Assembly (NCBI GenBank): GCA_030374805.1 | Contig: JARGSG010000050.1 | Span: 372,001-436,000 of the forward strand | Origin: Gracilaria gracilis | Taxonomy: Eukaryota > Rhodophyta > Florideophyceae > Gracilariales > Gracilariaceae | DNA: 64,000 bases | Direction: 5' to 3' | Shown: piece after piece, positions 1 to 10,939 of the stretch | Numbering within the stretch: the stretch's first letter is position 1 | Layout of the letters: the number at the start of each line of letters is the position of its first letter | Program-made: the position numbers and the translations under genes | Notes under the pieces: model-generated | What the model saw: the letters and a program-made list of their open reading frames with translations, nothing else | Told to the model about the DNA's origin: nothing | Database searches by the model: none

Positions 1-594
1 GGTGCAAGGAAGCCACAGGCGTCAACTAAAGCAGCGCACAACTCACGCCGGCGCAAGACTGCAAGCGACAGCGACGATCACCACCGGCCCACTCACAGCG
101 CTAGAGAGCGCCACACGAAGATGCGCCAGACTCCCGTAGCAATACCCCTGACACACAGCGCTGCAGCTACACGAACTCAATTGCGTCTGCGCGAGCGACA
201 CAGCGTGCGAAAGCTCCACCTGAGCAACGTAGCACTGATGATGACGCTGCTTGTGATGTGAGAACAGCAACGGAAAACTGTGGCATCTTGGATGCGACTA
301 CGAGATGGTCGATATGGTGACGGCGTCCCCTGCGAGCATGATGAACGGCAGCAGAGAGAGACGCGGTGCGCACGAGCACAAGTAACGATGCCGAACAGAG
401 AGTGGCGCATGACGGCCGAATCTGCGACTGCGGCAGTACACGAGACGATATTCTACAAGTTTATTGTAAAGTATGCCGGTCTCGCGTCAATATGTGCCCC
501 CGCACGCACCATTGCAACGGCAAAAGAGCAGCAACAGACTCTCCACTTCACTTTTAGGTAACTTGCTCGGTTTGCACGCATTTCTTGTGTCGAT

Positions 595-615
595 AGACAG
601 ACAGACAGACAGACA
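595..615. repeat. (AGAC)n microsatellite
   Basis: About five copies of the tetranucleotide AGAC in a row. Simple slippage repeat. Confidence 0.9.
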
Positions 616-1030
616 TTCTCACCTATGGCCTCAGTCAGGGGATGTTGGATATTTTGGCGAAGATGGGGCGGGGCGGTAGTTAAGAAGGCCGTGGAGATCG
701 AGAAGGCGTTTTCGGACGGCGTCGGTTTGGCGTGAAACAGCCAGTCCGTGACGCTCGACACGTCCAGGAAGTGGGCGATCATGTGCGAGGCGTAGGATAA
801 GGAGGAGGTGTGGGGCAACGCAATACAAACGCGAGTTGCGTTTGAGAGCACGCGGCCCGTGGCGACACGCACATGCTTTCGTTTCGCGTCACCGTGGGGT
901 AAAGCGTCACAGACGCGCACGGGAGGCGGTGACGCGCACGCGACAGTCGGAGCGTGCGGGGGCGGCGATGCGTCATGCGTGCGTGCGGTTTCATAAGAAT
1001 GAAAAGAAAAGAGAAAATTTGTGCTGAAAC

Positions 1031-1071
1031 GCGCCATTGCGCCATGCGCCATGCGCCATGCGCCATGCGCC
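1031..1071. repeat. 7-bp tandem repeat GCGCCAT
   Basis: The unit GCGCCAT occurs at 1031, 1039, 1046, 1053 and 1060, followed by a partial copy; one extra T separates the first two. Seven is not a multiple of three, which argues against a coding role. Confidence 0.9.
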
Positions 1072-1504
1072 GGCAGTTGGCTGGCACGCGCAGTACGAGC
1101 GAGAAGCCGCAGCCGTCGAAGCCTCCAAGTTACAAAAGCCAAAGAAACGAGTAAAGGGTTATCCCTCATACCCTGCACCTTGGACATGAGGGCGCGAGTT
1201 GCGCTCAATGATTGAACAATGCTTGGAGCCTGCATCAAGTCATATCAGCGTACCACATGGCAACGCGAATCCATGTGCTTGCTGCCCTGTGTGCGACGTC
1301 ACAGTAAAGTTTACTGCCGCATGCCCTCCACGCCGCCGCACGGGCGATACGCCGCCGCATAGAGCAGCGGCAGCTGCGCGAATCACAGCCGTGGCAGATA
1401 AAGCTTTTGAGGAGGTAACGAGCGACGCAAGGCGCAACAGCGATGGAGAGCCTCTCTTGATCGCTACGATGGGCAGCTGCGCGCGAGCTCAGGCGGCGCA
1501 CGCG

Positions 1505-1537
1505 GCGCATGTGCCGCGCATGTGCCGCGCATGTGCC
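1505..1537. repeat. 11-bp tandem repeat GCGCATGTGCC x3
   Basis: Three exact copies of GCGCATGTGCC at 1505, 1516 and 1527 inside GC-rich DNA just upstream of the topoisomerase III relic. Confidence 0.9.
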
Positions 1538-1683
1538 GCCTGTACACGGTAGCCAGATTTAACGCGCACCGCTGCGCTGACTGACGTAGTGTCGACATTT
1601 GCACCGAAGGAAAACGAGTCGGAGTCGTAAAACGTGCTCATAGCAGGTTTTCCGCAATCACAAGAGCCTTTTTCTTTTGAGCA

Positions 1684-2620
1684 GTGAATCAACTTGACGT
1701 CCCTAACCAAGTTGTCGCTCGCATGGCGCCAACTAGATTAGACATGCACTTGAGGGCCGGCCCTGCATATACTCTATTTCTGACCAAGCAACTGCAGAAA
1801 TACGCGTTAACGGACATGGACGAGCAACTAATCAGCTATGGTCCTGGCGAGTTTCCGACTCTAGGTTTGGTTGCGCACCGCTGGTTGAGAATCCAAACTT
1901 TTGTCAGTCGGCCCTTTTGGGTCTTCGAGTTAGTCGTGAAGGAATGCCGAGCCCTTTAGAGTGGTTTTCTCGAACAACTTTTTGACGAGTACAGCGCATT
2001 GACTCTATACCAACTATGGAAAAAGCTCACGCAGATGGGAACGTAGCGACTGTCAAACGAGTTGACAAGAGACTAAAGACGCGTTGGAGACCACTCTTTT
2101 TGTCAACAGTCGAACTGCAGAAAATAGCAGCACGTACCCTTCACATTAATTCTCATCGAGCGATAGACGTTGCGGAGGCACTATGTAACAAAGGTCTTTT
2201 TAGTTATCCAAGAACGGAAACCAATCGATTTTCTAGGACTTACGATCTCACAGAACTAATCCAGAAACACGTTAATCATACTAACTGGGGTTCATTTGCT
2301 GAGCGCTTATTGTCACCGGCTACAAGCCAAGATCCCATCACTTTCCTTTGGCCACGATTTAGTCCCCAAGATGATGGAGCCCACCCTCCTATTCATTCAA
2401 CACAGGAGGCTCTATTTTCATTCGGTGCCACAGATCACACACGAATTTATGAATATATTACAAAGCGCTTCTTGGCAAGCTGTTAAATTGGTGCTGTTGG
2501 ATCAGAAACCCGATCTGAGGTTTTGGTCGCCAGTGCCGAGTACTTCACAGCAAAAGGTCTTGTAGTGGAACAAATGGGTTATTTGGAACTTAAATTACCG
2601 CTCCAGAAATTGCGATAATA
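1684..2620 (+). pseudogene. TOP3: DNA topoisomerase III (TOP3-alpha-like), broken 5'- and 3'-truncated copy
   Basis: The translated segments match the central gate domain of eukaryotic type IA topoisomerase III, which works with RecQ helicases and RMI proteins to dissolve double Holliday junctions. Visible landmarks are EQLISYGPGEFPTLG-like sequence at about 1830-1870, then WRP...TVELQKIA at about 2080-2130, the active-site block GLFSYPRTETNRF at about 2193-2231 (Y is the catalytic tyrosine position, in the family signature SYPRTET), and AHPPIHST at about 2380-2404. The frame changes between 1960 and 2016, where a match to the family's LYQL segment lies in another frame, and an in-frame TAA at 2484-2486 is followed by homology (AEYFTAKGL) in the same frame. 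The N-terminal Toprim domain and the C-terminal part are absent. It is a host gene relic, and no introns are visible. Confidence 0.8.
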
Positions 2621-4424
2621 GGCTTAACTTTGAGCTTGGTGTTATCGATTTGTACAGAAGATGAAAAGCATACAGAGAGAGTGCCCGCCGTCCCGTTTGT
2701 CCTCTTTGAGAAGGAAAGGCTTCATTCGGACCAAACTACTCCAATTATGGCTATATAGATAGTACAGATCCTGTTACTATAACTTTCATAGATGTGATAG
2801 AACAGTGGACTCCTAATGGTGTCTGGTTCCTTTTGATTCTATCGAATCCACTGGCGCATGAATGACAGCAGCAGCTGCAAACGTTGATGTACACAAGGAC
2901 AGAACCTGGTTTGTGCAGGTGTGACAGCGTAGCTGCAAGATATGCGCTGTCCATTGGTTCTCAATGCTAGTGCTGAAAGAGTACAGACAGTACAGACAGT
3001 GAAACCTTGTTCAGCAGACATTGTAGGTTGATAAGAATACCTGTTGATGGCGACGTATTGTCAGCATTTGGTTGGTTGGACCGCGAAGTTGAAGCTATCT
3101 CAAGTGCATCTGTGGGACATTTGCTTTGTGTTGGAAATCACATGTCCGGCGTCTTGGGATGGGGCAAGAACTAGACAGACGAATGATTTATCGCCGATGC
3201 CCTCAAAAGAATAAACAAGACACCTATTGACCAGATGGTCCTGAGACGATTAGAGCTGTCAAGACTCAGTGTTATAGTTCGGAGTGCAGCGCGAAACTCC
3301 GTACGCTAATGTAGTACCTATGAAGAATCCGTCTTCGTGAAGCCTAGAACAAGGTTGGTGCTGCTCTGTGATATTCACTCACCGTGTTCCGATCGTGGCA
3401 CGACCAAATTATTAGTCAATGAAAAAGCTCAGAGCGCGGCACAACAAGACGTAAATAAGCTGTGCACACGACTTGCTTCAACGAAACGCAGTTTGTACCT
3501 CTCGTACGCATAACGGAATTAGGTCCGCGCAGTGACTGAGCATGGAGCCTTTTAATCGTGATGAAACTGGAAGCTGGGAAACACTCCAGCCGTCTTCTTA
3601 TGCAGTCGTTAGAAAACAAGAATGTAACGTTCGAGTTAAAATCGCCATGCTACGGTTATACATTACCGTTAAAACGGTCAAGAAGTTTTTGATTGACATT
3701 AGATACTCTACTGTGTTTTTCAGGAAATTATATATGGAGTATCAATTTGATGAAAGATGCAATCAACGCATTTACTTTGCAGTTATGCAATTTTCTCATC
3801 CTTATGCAGTATATCTGACAATTCGTAAGACACAAGTGCGTACAAAATATTAAGCTACAACTGCAACATCTACCGAAAATACACAGTTTGTTTCTAATTA
3901 CAAATTAATTATGGTCGCATGCGATAAAAGTTCCAGAGCGTTGGTAGTGTCCTGGGAGCTTACGGCAGGTGGTGAAGGCATATTGAAGGCAAAGAAGATG
4001 GGAGATGGAAGAACTGCAAAACTACCTAAAAACTACTTAAAGGCTCAATAAATCTACCAACGTCTAAACTACTCAGTCCTTTACGTTGTTACTGAATTGC
4101 TGATTTGTAGAAATATTAGCTACGAAATTAGACTCGCTACATCTAAAAAGTATGCAACTGTATTACCATCTTTATGTCATCTCAAGAGCATTTTGTTCGG
4201 CACAGCTAGCCCTGGTTCCAACACAGCAGAATTCTATTCTACGCAGCTAATGAAGTATATGCCATATATACCACGCCTTGTATAGTGAGATTTTCATTGC
4301 TAAAGTTGTACCTTTCCATACACGTACGACAGTTACGGCTGTTCACAATGCTGTTGATAGAGCAATTCAAGCTTATTTAGCTTCAGACAGGTTTATTGCT
4401 GTAACAGTCAGGCCCGACCTAAAC
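2621..4424. other. No gene recognised
   Basis: Only short open frames with no family resemblance, for example 3542-3853 on the plus strand. The part just after 2620 may hold decayed remains of the topoisomerase 3' end, but I could not align it. A short direct repeat (AGTACAGAC twice) lies near 2980-3000. Confidence 0.5.
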
Positions 4425-4830
4425 TCAAATATTTCGCAAATAAGGACCTTCTGAAGTATTCCAAACTTGAATTAGGTTCCCCTTCGGCTTCCGTCCGGCA
4501 CATAACTTAAATGAGTGAACGTGAGTAACCACTTCCACTTTCTCAATATTTGAAACAATTGTATATTGACTTTCAATACCATTCCTCTCTTCTCTTGTGG
4601 AAAGAATAGTGCTGTTGACCGGTAGTTTTACCATATCGAGATCTGACTTCCTACTTTTTCTTGAAACCTTTTTTGCATATGCTTCTCTTCTTTGAGCCAG
4701 GCACTTCTGTCGGTCTTCGTGGCTCTCAGTTTCCAACAGTTTTGCTCGTTTCTCTCTCCGTCGCTCTCGCTCTTTTTGACGGTTTTCTTCCTTCTTCCTC
4801 CACTCTTTTTTCTTATGCTCGATCTGCTAC
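4425..4830 (-). CDS. Hypothetical charged coiled-coil segment
   Basis: An open minus-strand frame of about 135 codons follows a TAG near 4830. Its first 60 residues are almost all K, R, E and Q (KKKEWRKKEENRQKERERRR) and should form a single charged helix or coiled coil. It continues with AQRREAYAKK, a pattern seen in basic leader regions of some transposon-encoded proteins. The remainder is unrecognised. No start codon or neighbour supports a real gene, so it may be a fragment or chance. Confidence 0.25.
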
Positions 4831-4969
4831 ATTTCTTTGATAATCCTGTATTATTTGGCCTCAGTATATGATGATGAATTTGAGTTTTTGTCCCAAACAC
4901 GGTTTGGTAGTTGACCGCAACTTTGGTGTTTAGATTGGGTAATAAACACTTAAAAACGTAGTCAGACAT

Positions 4970-7930
4970 TTTGTTACCAATATAATACGCAGCTTTGAAT
5001 AACCCCGTCAGAATGAGGCATTACTTTCCGCCGTATTAGAAAGTGTCCCGAGTGTGAAAACCGGTCGATAATAAATCGGCACGATGTGATTTGAGAGTCC
5101 AAGCTGGGCACAATTCCAGTCGCTCGGAGTTCTATAACGTCTAAGATCTCCATCTCTCTTTGAGACGTTAAAGAACTGAACGGTGCTTTTAAAAGATATG
5201 ACGGTTACGTTTCCATGATTATTACAACCACCAACCTCAACAACATGCTTCATTCCCATTTCATAGTCATAGTCTGCCAATAGTGGAGTTGATTGAGCTG
5301 ACATTGTTTACACAATATTGGTGAGCCTTATTGAAAGCACTCGGAGCTTACAAACGCCTTTGCCGGTATCACCCTGTTCAATGCAACGAGTTGCTGACCA
5401 GATACAAGAACCGGTAATAGTTTGTGTCGAATCTTACCCCAGTCGTGTATACCAGGTATCTATAAGTGGAAAGACAATGCGGCCTAGGAAACAATCAAAC
5501 CGTCCGGCTCTAGTTGCCTCGCACCCAAGGCACGCGGCCGTAAACGACGCCGCTCGAGCTTACGCAGCCAAGGCCGTACATGCTCAGATACAGATCGCGA
5601 GGCATTGGACAGGACATTTGAATCGGATGACGCAAGACGTGCACGCAACGCTCATCGCGCGCGATGAGCGTGGCTAACTGGTCACGCTATTCTAACAAGT
5701 CATCAGCGTAAAGCCTCAAAAGATCGTCGCGACATCGGTATAGGCGAAGGCAGCTCCAGCGCCCGGCATCGCCGAGTGCCACCTCGAACCGCCGCAAATG
5801 CGATCTTGTTGTCAGCGCTTACGGCAGTAATCTACTCCGTCAGACTCACCCTGTACCATATCTCCCGGCGACATCGACAGGCATTGTCTGAACTCGACTG
5901 TGGCTCCGATTTAGACATCGAAAAGCTGCAGTCTGACACGCTGTCGCGGCACACAGCGCTTGGCACGGTCTTCAAGTCCAGTTGACAGAATCAAACACCA
6001 CCGACACATTCACGCGATGGCGCTGCTACTGGCTCTTTCAGTAGGAGTACGGTATGTAGTGTCGGGGAGTGAAGACGAGCTGGACGTCCACCGCAGGGCA
6101 GATCCACTTCAAAGTTCGACGTACAACCTGCGATACTAACCCACCGCAAGGCAGTACCAGCAGTACTCGGCAGGCCACGTGCCATGTCTTTGCTCTACAT
6201 CGTGCACAAGCATGGCCGCAACGGCGCGATGGCGCTGCACCACCATGAACACAAACGCCTCCGCTCTTGAATTGGACTTCGCCACGCCGCACCAAACGCG
6301 CAGCTAACTTATCTGTTGGTGCACGTGCTTGCGCGATACGTCTCGGACCGTGCCACGGCGCTCCAGAGCACATTTCATACAGGTGACGTCAGCTACACGT
6401 TGGACGAACCTGAAGAACTGTTATGATGAGTGTTGCGCGAGATGGGCACTGGGCGCGCATGTGCGCCCCTCGCTCAGCTGCCCGCACCGTCTGCGGAGAG
6501 ACGGCTAGTGTGGAGGCTGCACGATGCAGACTGTGCCAATCCTGAAGCGCAAGATTCGAACAGTCGTGTGCACGGTGATGCCCGATGGCACACTAAGAAC
6601 ACCACAAATGCCCTGAAATCGACCCAATACACTAGACGGCATGCGTGCTAGAAGGCTTGTCTGTCAACTCTTCACCCGTCTACGAGCTAGAAAACGGAAG
6701 GGATAGGCAAGCTTATATCACAGGCAGAAAAAAGCTCCTCGGACTCCGCCCGACCCTGCCAGGCTCTCTGCACGGCCTCTCCCGCCACATTCGAACAGCA
6801 GCAGCTGCGAAATGGACAGCGTACGCTACCAGCCGACCTGAGGAGCTGCAATGCTACCAGGTTTACGGCACAGCACCTACATCGCCTCTCTGGAATTATG
6901 CTACCGCACGACGTTGACACCATTGCGATATTTGCGCGCCTGCTACGCCCTGCAACTACCACGCACATCAACAGATCCTTCAACTCTGCTTACAACCACA
7001 CTGATGCATAGCGGGCTGCACCTGTCATCAGACGAAGCAAGTAGAAACAAGAAAGCATGTCACATGCCATTCAGGTGCTCCTGCCACCTTCGACATGGTG
7101 TACGGGCTCCCCAGACGACGTTCCAAATTATCACAACGACGACAAGGGCAATACAGCCCCAAGCGACAAATACCACGCCTATCATGTGAAACTACGCTTC
7201 CCTCGGCTCTTCCCATACATCCCGCAACTGCCTCGCACGACAGTGTCCCCCCGTCGGCGAAGCATCCATCCCGAGGAAGCCTCGGTGGGCCCACAAGGCT
7301 ACATTATCTACTCATGCTCCTTCAGGGCCCTCACCTACGTTGAGCGCTACCAACACAGGGACCTACCGGCAGGTCTGAGGCTAGCAAATGGTACCTACCG
7401 ACCTCTTCATGACCCACGGCGACCCCCGCAGCATCGTTTGGCGACTTTTACATGATAAGCAACACTACACGGGCCCCCATTCCTAAGCTCAGGGCACCTG
7501 TTCTGCGCCACGCCCAGAACGCACCGACGCCACCCGAAACGGGCACTTCAGCAAGGTCCCGATGACACTTAGCGATTTGCTATTTAACAGGCATGCACTT
7601 CAATCACCCCACAGGAAGCATTACAGGCCGCGCGGAGCTCCATAAACAACTCAGAACCGTCAAGCACCACCCTGCGCACCCCAGCGCAAAGCCTGACAGA
7701 CAGGGAAAGAGCGAGAGGGAACGATCGTGCACTGTAGAGCAACACGAACGCCCTTCTAAGCACCTGGCAGAACCTCAACTCGCCCCAATCCCGACCCGAA
7801 TATCGTATGAACCTCGTTTGATGCTCCCGCAGCAACGCATATGTAAATGCCAAGATTGCCCCGTTCGGATATCTTGGAGACCAGTGTTGCTACTGAGCAT
7901 TTTCTTGTACGCTATTTTATTGTTCCACCT
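4970..7930. other. No gene recognised
   Basis: Several open frames of 60-130 codons occur on both strands (such as 5008-5304 minus, 5318-5677 plus, 6038-6373 minus, 7057-7455 plus). They overlap in conflicting frames and show no domain I recognise. From about 6.4 to 7.8 kb the plus strand is rich in A and C, with many CAC, ACC and CCA triplets. Confidence 0.45.
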
Positions 7931-7955
7931 GAATGGAGTACAAAATACTCCATTC
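7931..7955. repeat. Perfect palindrome, 10-bp stem
   Basis: GAATGGAGTA and its exact complement TACTCCATTC flank the 5-nt loop CAAAA. A half copy of the same unit follows at 7960-7977. It belongs to the set of palindromes found at 9292, 15343, 17502, 17709 and 17830. Confidence 0.9.
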
Positions 7956-7977
7956 CAGCATGGAGTACAAAATAGTG

Positions 7978-9291
7978 CAGTATTTGTCGTTCTTTTCTTG
8001 GAAAAGAAGGTGCATCCTCGAGGATGGGTATAGTGAACTGCTTCGGCCCATTGTGCGTGCCTCCATAGGAGCCAGTGATTCTGCGAGCGTCGGTACATGC
8101 GTGCGACCGGACACGCGCGAGTGCCAGAGAGCTTATATGCGCTTGTGGAGGTGTCCATGTTTATGTAGTGAGAGCATTTAAAGATAACGATCGATGCATG
8201 GATGCGGTGTACAGACGCGTTCTATATCCATCTACTATTATCTTCCGCATGGAAACTCTGGACGTCATTCTGGTGGCAAACAAAGCTGGTGATTACAGAC
8301 CCTTGACTTTCTCTCGTAGCAAAGAAAGGTAGTTCAGGGTAGAGAGACCAGCCACACAAAACGACCAACGTGGGCCCAGAATCCACCAAATGTATAGATG
8401 AAATACGCTTGAGAGAAAAGAATCCAAAGCGAGGAAAAGAAACATGGGCGAATGGTAGTATAAGAACCACCAACAACGTAGAAGAATCGAAGAAAACAAC
8501 AGCAAACTGCACGCGACTTCTTCTGCCAAACGTATCTCTTCGCGTCCAGAGAAAAGCGTATAGAATCCTTACGAGACGTCCTGAGGAGAGTTAATAACTG
8601 AAGATAACTTTTCACTCTACACCCAAGCTAATCTCTTGCAGAAGACGTTACTCGGCACTCGACTGAAATCCCAACGGGATCTTTCCGTCCAGCACAATTG
8701 TTCGTGTAGCACCAGGTCTCTCGATGTAGTGCAATGCTTTATATATAAGATCCGTTTTGTTTCAATGGCTAAGGGGTCATTTATGACGGTAGCATGTTGT
8801 CATGACACTGTACGCGACCATTGAACGCGCGCTGCATAGCTACATTGTTGATTTTTACATTATTTTCACGGTATCCATGGGACGAACTGTATTTTGCAAG
8901 TTTTTGGAAAACTGGCACTGTGCCACGGCGCGCTGGTTACATAACACGAGTTCAATGGTTTTCATTAGGCACTACCAGAACCATTGAACCCCGTTATGCA
9001 GATGTGGGGCAGATATCCAAAAATCGATCTTCTCGCATCCCCATACAGGTTTCAGCTCGGTGTGTCGAATTTTCTGTCACCTTTACGCTTGTATCGCGAG
9101 TTATATTCGTTAAGAAAAGCTATGTAGTATGAGACATAATCATGATTTCTCTATCTCTCCACTAGGGATAGCAAAGCATTATCGGCATAGTATATCAATT
9201 TGAAAACTCTCGGAACATCACTACATAACTACAGAATGCAGAGGACAAGACCAATGACTAACGGTTAGAATGTCTGACAGGAGTCACCAAA
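7978..9291. other. No gene recognised; contains one long hairpin
   Basis: Open frames here are short (up to about 100 codons) and mutually overlapping. The only structured feature is the inverted repeat at 8941-8997. Confidence 0.45.
8941..8997. repeat. Inverted repeat (hairpin), 11-bp perfect stem plus 5-bp extension
   Basis: GTTCAATGGTT (8950-8960) pairs exactly with AACCATTGAAC (8979-8989) across an 18-nt loop. Outside a small asymmetric bulge the pairing resumes with ATAAC (8941-8945) and GTTAT (8993-8997). It could be a tiny foldback element or the remains of one. Confidence 0.8.
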
Positions 9292-9310
9292 TGGAGGACA
9301 TAATCCTCCA
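9292..9310. repeat. Short palindrome of the GGAGGA/TCCTCC set
   Basis: TGGAGGA and TCCTCCA flank the loop CATAA. It lies 124 bp beyond the 3' end of the RecQ gene on the minus strand. Confidence 0.85.
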
Positions 9311-9433
9311 CTTGCCAAATATCGTAACCATTCTCTCTATTGTCTAACAATGATGGGTTCACGGTTTCCCAGAGAGCATCTTCACGGCTAGAGACAGAGA
9401 GTTACCTTTCTTTCCATTCATCCATGTTCTCTT

Positions 9434-10882
9434 TTATTGCGAAGATGCATTCAAGAAGTCCCGAAACCAAAGTCCAACTAGAAGCAAAGTTGGAGTTCCA
9501 TCGGTTCTTGACGAAAGCCAATCTGCAAAAAACGCGTCTTTTGTTGCGAAAGAACTCTCATACGATCGAAGACTCGGCGATTTCGATCCGTAAAAAGATT
9601 TCGATTGCTCGTCGGAGAACAGTTCTCCTACCATTCGTTTCCTCATCTCTTCCGACTTCCTCCAAAGAAACCACCAGAGATCTCTCAGAAACACCAACTT
9701 GCATGAACTTGCGAAGCCTAGGCCATCTCTGTGAACTTGTACTCCCCTCGAGTACGAAAGTCCACATTTGTAACACCCCCCTTGTTCAACCACGAGCTTG
9801 TTGTTACAAGCTGAGACTCTGTGGTGCCGAGAGTAGCAGTGGAAGCACCTTCCCTGCCTCCATGGGCATACGTGTGGTTGTTTAGTTTTGTTATCGAAAA
9901 TGCTAACCACTCGAGAGTATCCAACATAGCATGCCAAACAATCATGTTCGAATCTTCTCAGCAGAGATTCAAAAAGATTCAGCACGCTCTCGATACTGTT
10001 TTCTTCTCTCAGTGCGAGGCCGACAGACCTGCCTTCGTGAACTCCATGCCCCCGAGCAGATGGAGGAGCGCCCTGTTTAATGCTTTTCACGGAGGATGCC
10101 GGCGATGGACTACGAACTTCCCAGTTCTGAACATGTGCATGGTTCTCGTTATTAACTTCAATCATCATATTCAAGTTGGTGTTGCTGCACACATCACAGT
10201 TCTTCGAAGCAGAATCGAAAAGACAAACTCCAGATTCCTGTCCATCAATTGACCGGTACAGCCAATTCTTTCGACAATATGTCTTGTTCTCAAGCCATTT
10301 CTTCTCTTCACGCCACTGTTCTGCCGCCTTGAAGTCGTTCACCATTTTAGTTTCGGATGCTTTGGCCTCTAAACGGGACGCCATGTACAACCCGAAAGAT
10401 GTAGAGTAGACGGTAACGCAGAACGCCATTTTACCATCTCTACCGGCCCTACCTGCTTCCTGAGCGTGATCCAATAAAGATGTGGACCCACCAACGTGTA
10501 AGACCAGTCTTACATCCGGGGCATCAAGCCCAGCACCGAAAGCATAAGTACACACCATTAGAGCTACATGAAGTTTCGGTTCTCCTTGCTCCTGGGATAT
10601 TGGATTCTTCCTTGCAGAAAACATCTTTCTTTGTTTCTCATCAGCCATCCCGCCATGGTACGAGAGAACGGTAACTGACTTCTCCAACCCATGGGAAGCT
10701 TTCCTCTCCCAAAACGAAAGACTGGGTTCATAAGCGGCGCACAACAGCTCTGCAAGATTTTCCACATCTCGCCGTTGCATTACATACATCAGTACTCGGA
10801 ACGAAGTTGAATCGGGATGAGAAGAACAAACTTCGTTAATCTTGGCGTCGAGAACTGACAAAGCAAAGTTGTTTAGGTGCAT
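9434..10882 (-). pseudogene. RecQ helicase C-terminal lobe and zinc-knuckle tail (part 3 of the OrsD/recombinase/RecQ gene)
   Basis: This segment carries the second RecA-like lobe of a RecQ-family 3'-5' DNA helicase. Motif IV is near FRVLMYVMQRRDVENLA, then a YHGGM block, motif V GAGLDAPDVRLVLHVGG and motif VI QEAGRAGRDG with its arginine finger. After the helicase comes a cysteine-rich tail: CDVC near residue 230, then RCFHCYSRHHRVSACNNK, a CCHC-like knuckle, and CYKCG. It is in the same frame as the upstream segment, from which it is separated by one in-frame TGA near 10,941. The frame ends at 9434. Family: RecQ of the telomere-linked-helicase type seen in fungi. Confidence 0.85.
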
Positions 10883-10939
10883 CGTATTTTTCTGAAATAG
10901 CCCCGCGCTGGATCTGAGATCCGCTTCTCGACAGGGAGG

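Larger units (their letters stand above)
1..1560. other. GC-rich tract with low-complexity repeats, no recognised gene
   Basis: This stretch is GC-rich and full of CGCG and GCGC steps. Open frames exist on both strands, the longest about 260 codons on the minus strand at 453-1238, but they are rich in A, R, H, C and P, overlap one another and match no family I know. They look like by-products of base composition. Three short tandem repeats lie inside and are listed separately. Composition resembles the long terminal repeats of the MULE at 27.5-33.2 kb, so this could be another transposon end, but I see no shared sequence. Confidence 0.4.

Noticed and set aside
453-1238. A 261-codon minus-strand open frame
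   Set aside because: GC-rich sequence leaves frames open on both strands, residue use is odd (many H, A, C, P), and no domain matches.
1684-2620. Reassigned stop codons as an explanation for in-frame stops in several genes
   Set aside because: All three stop codons appear at unrelated, non-equivalent positions in the relics, and frame changes occur as well; ordinary decay explains them.
9340-9885. A 181-codon plus-strand frame
   Set aside because: It is the complement of the conserved RecQ tail on the minus strand.
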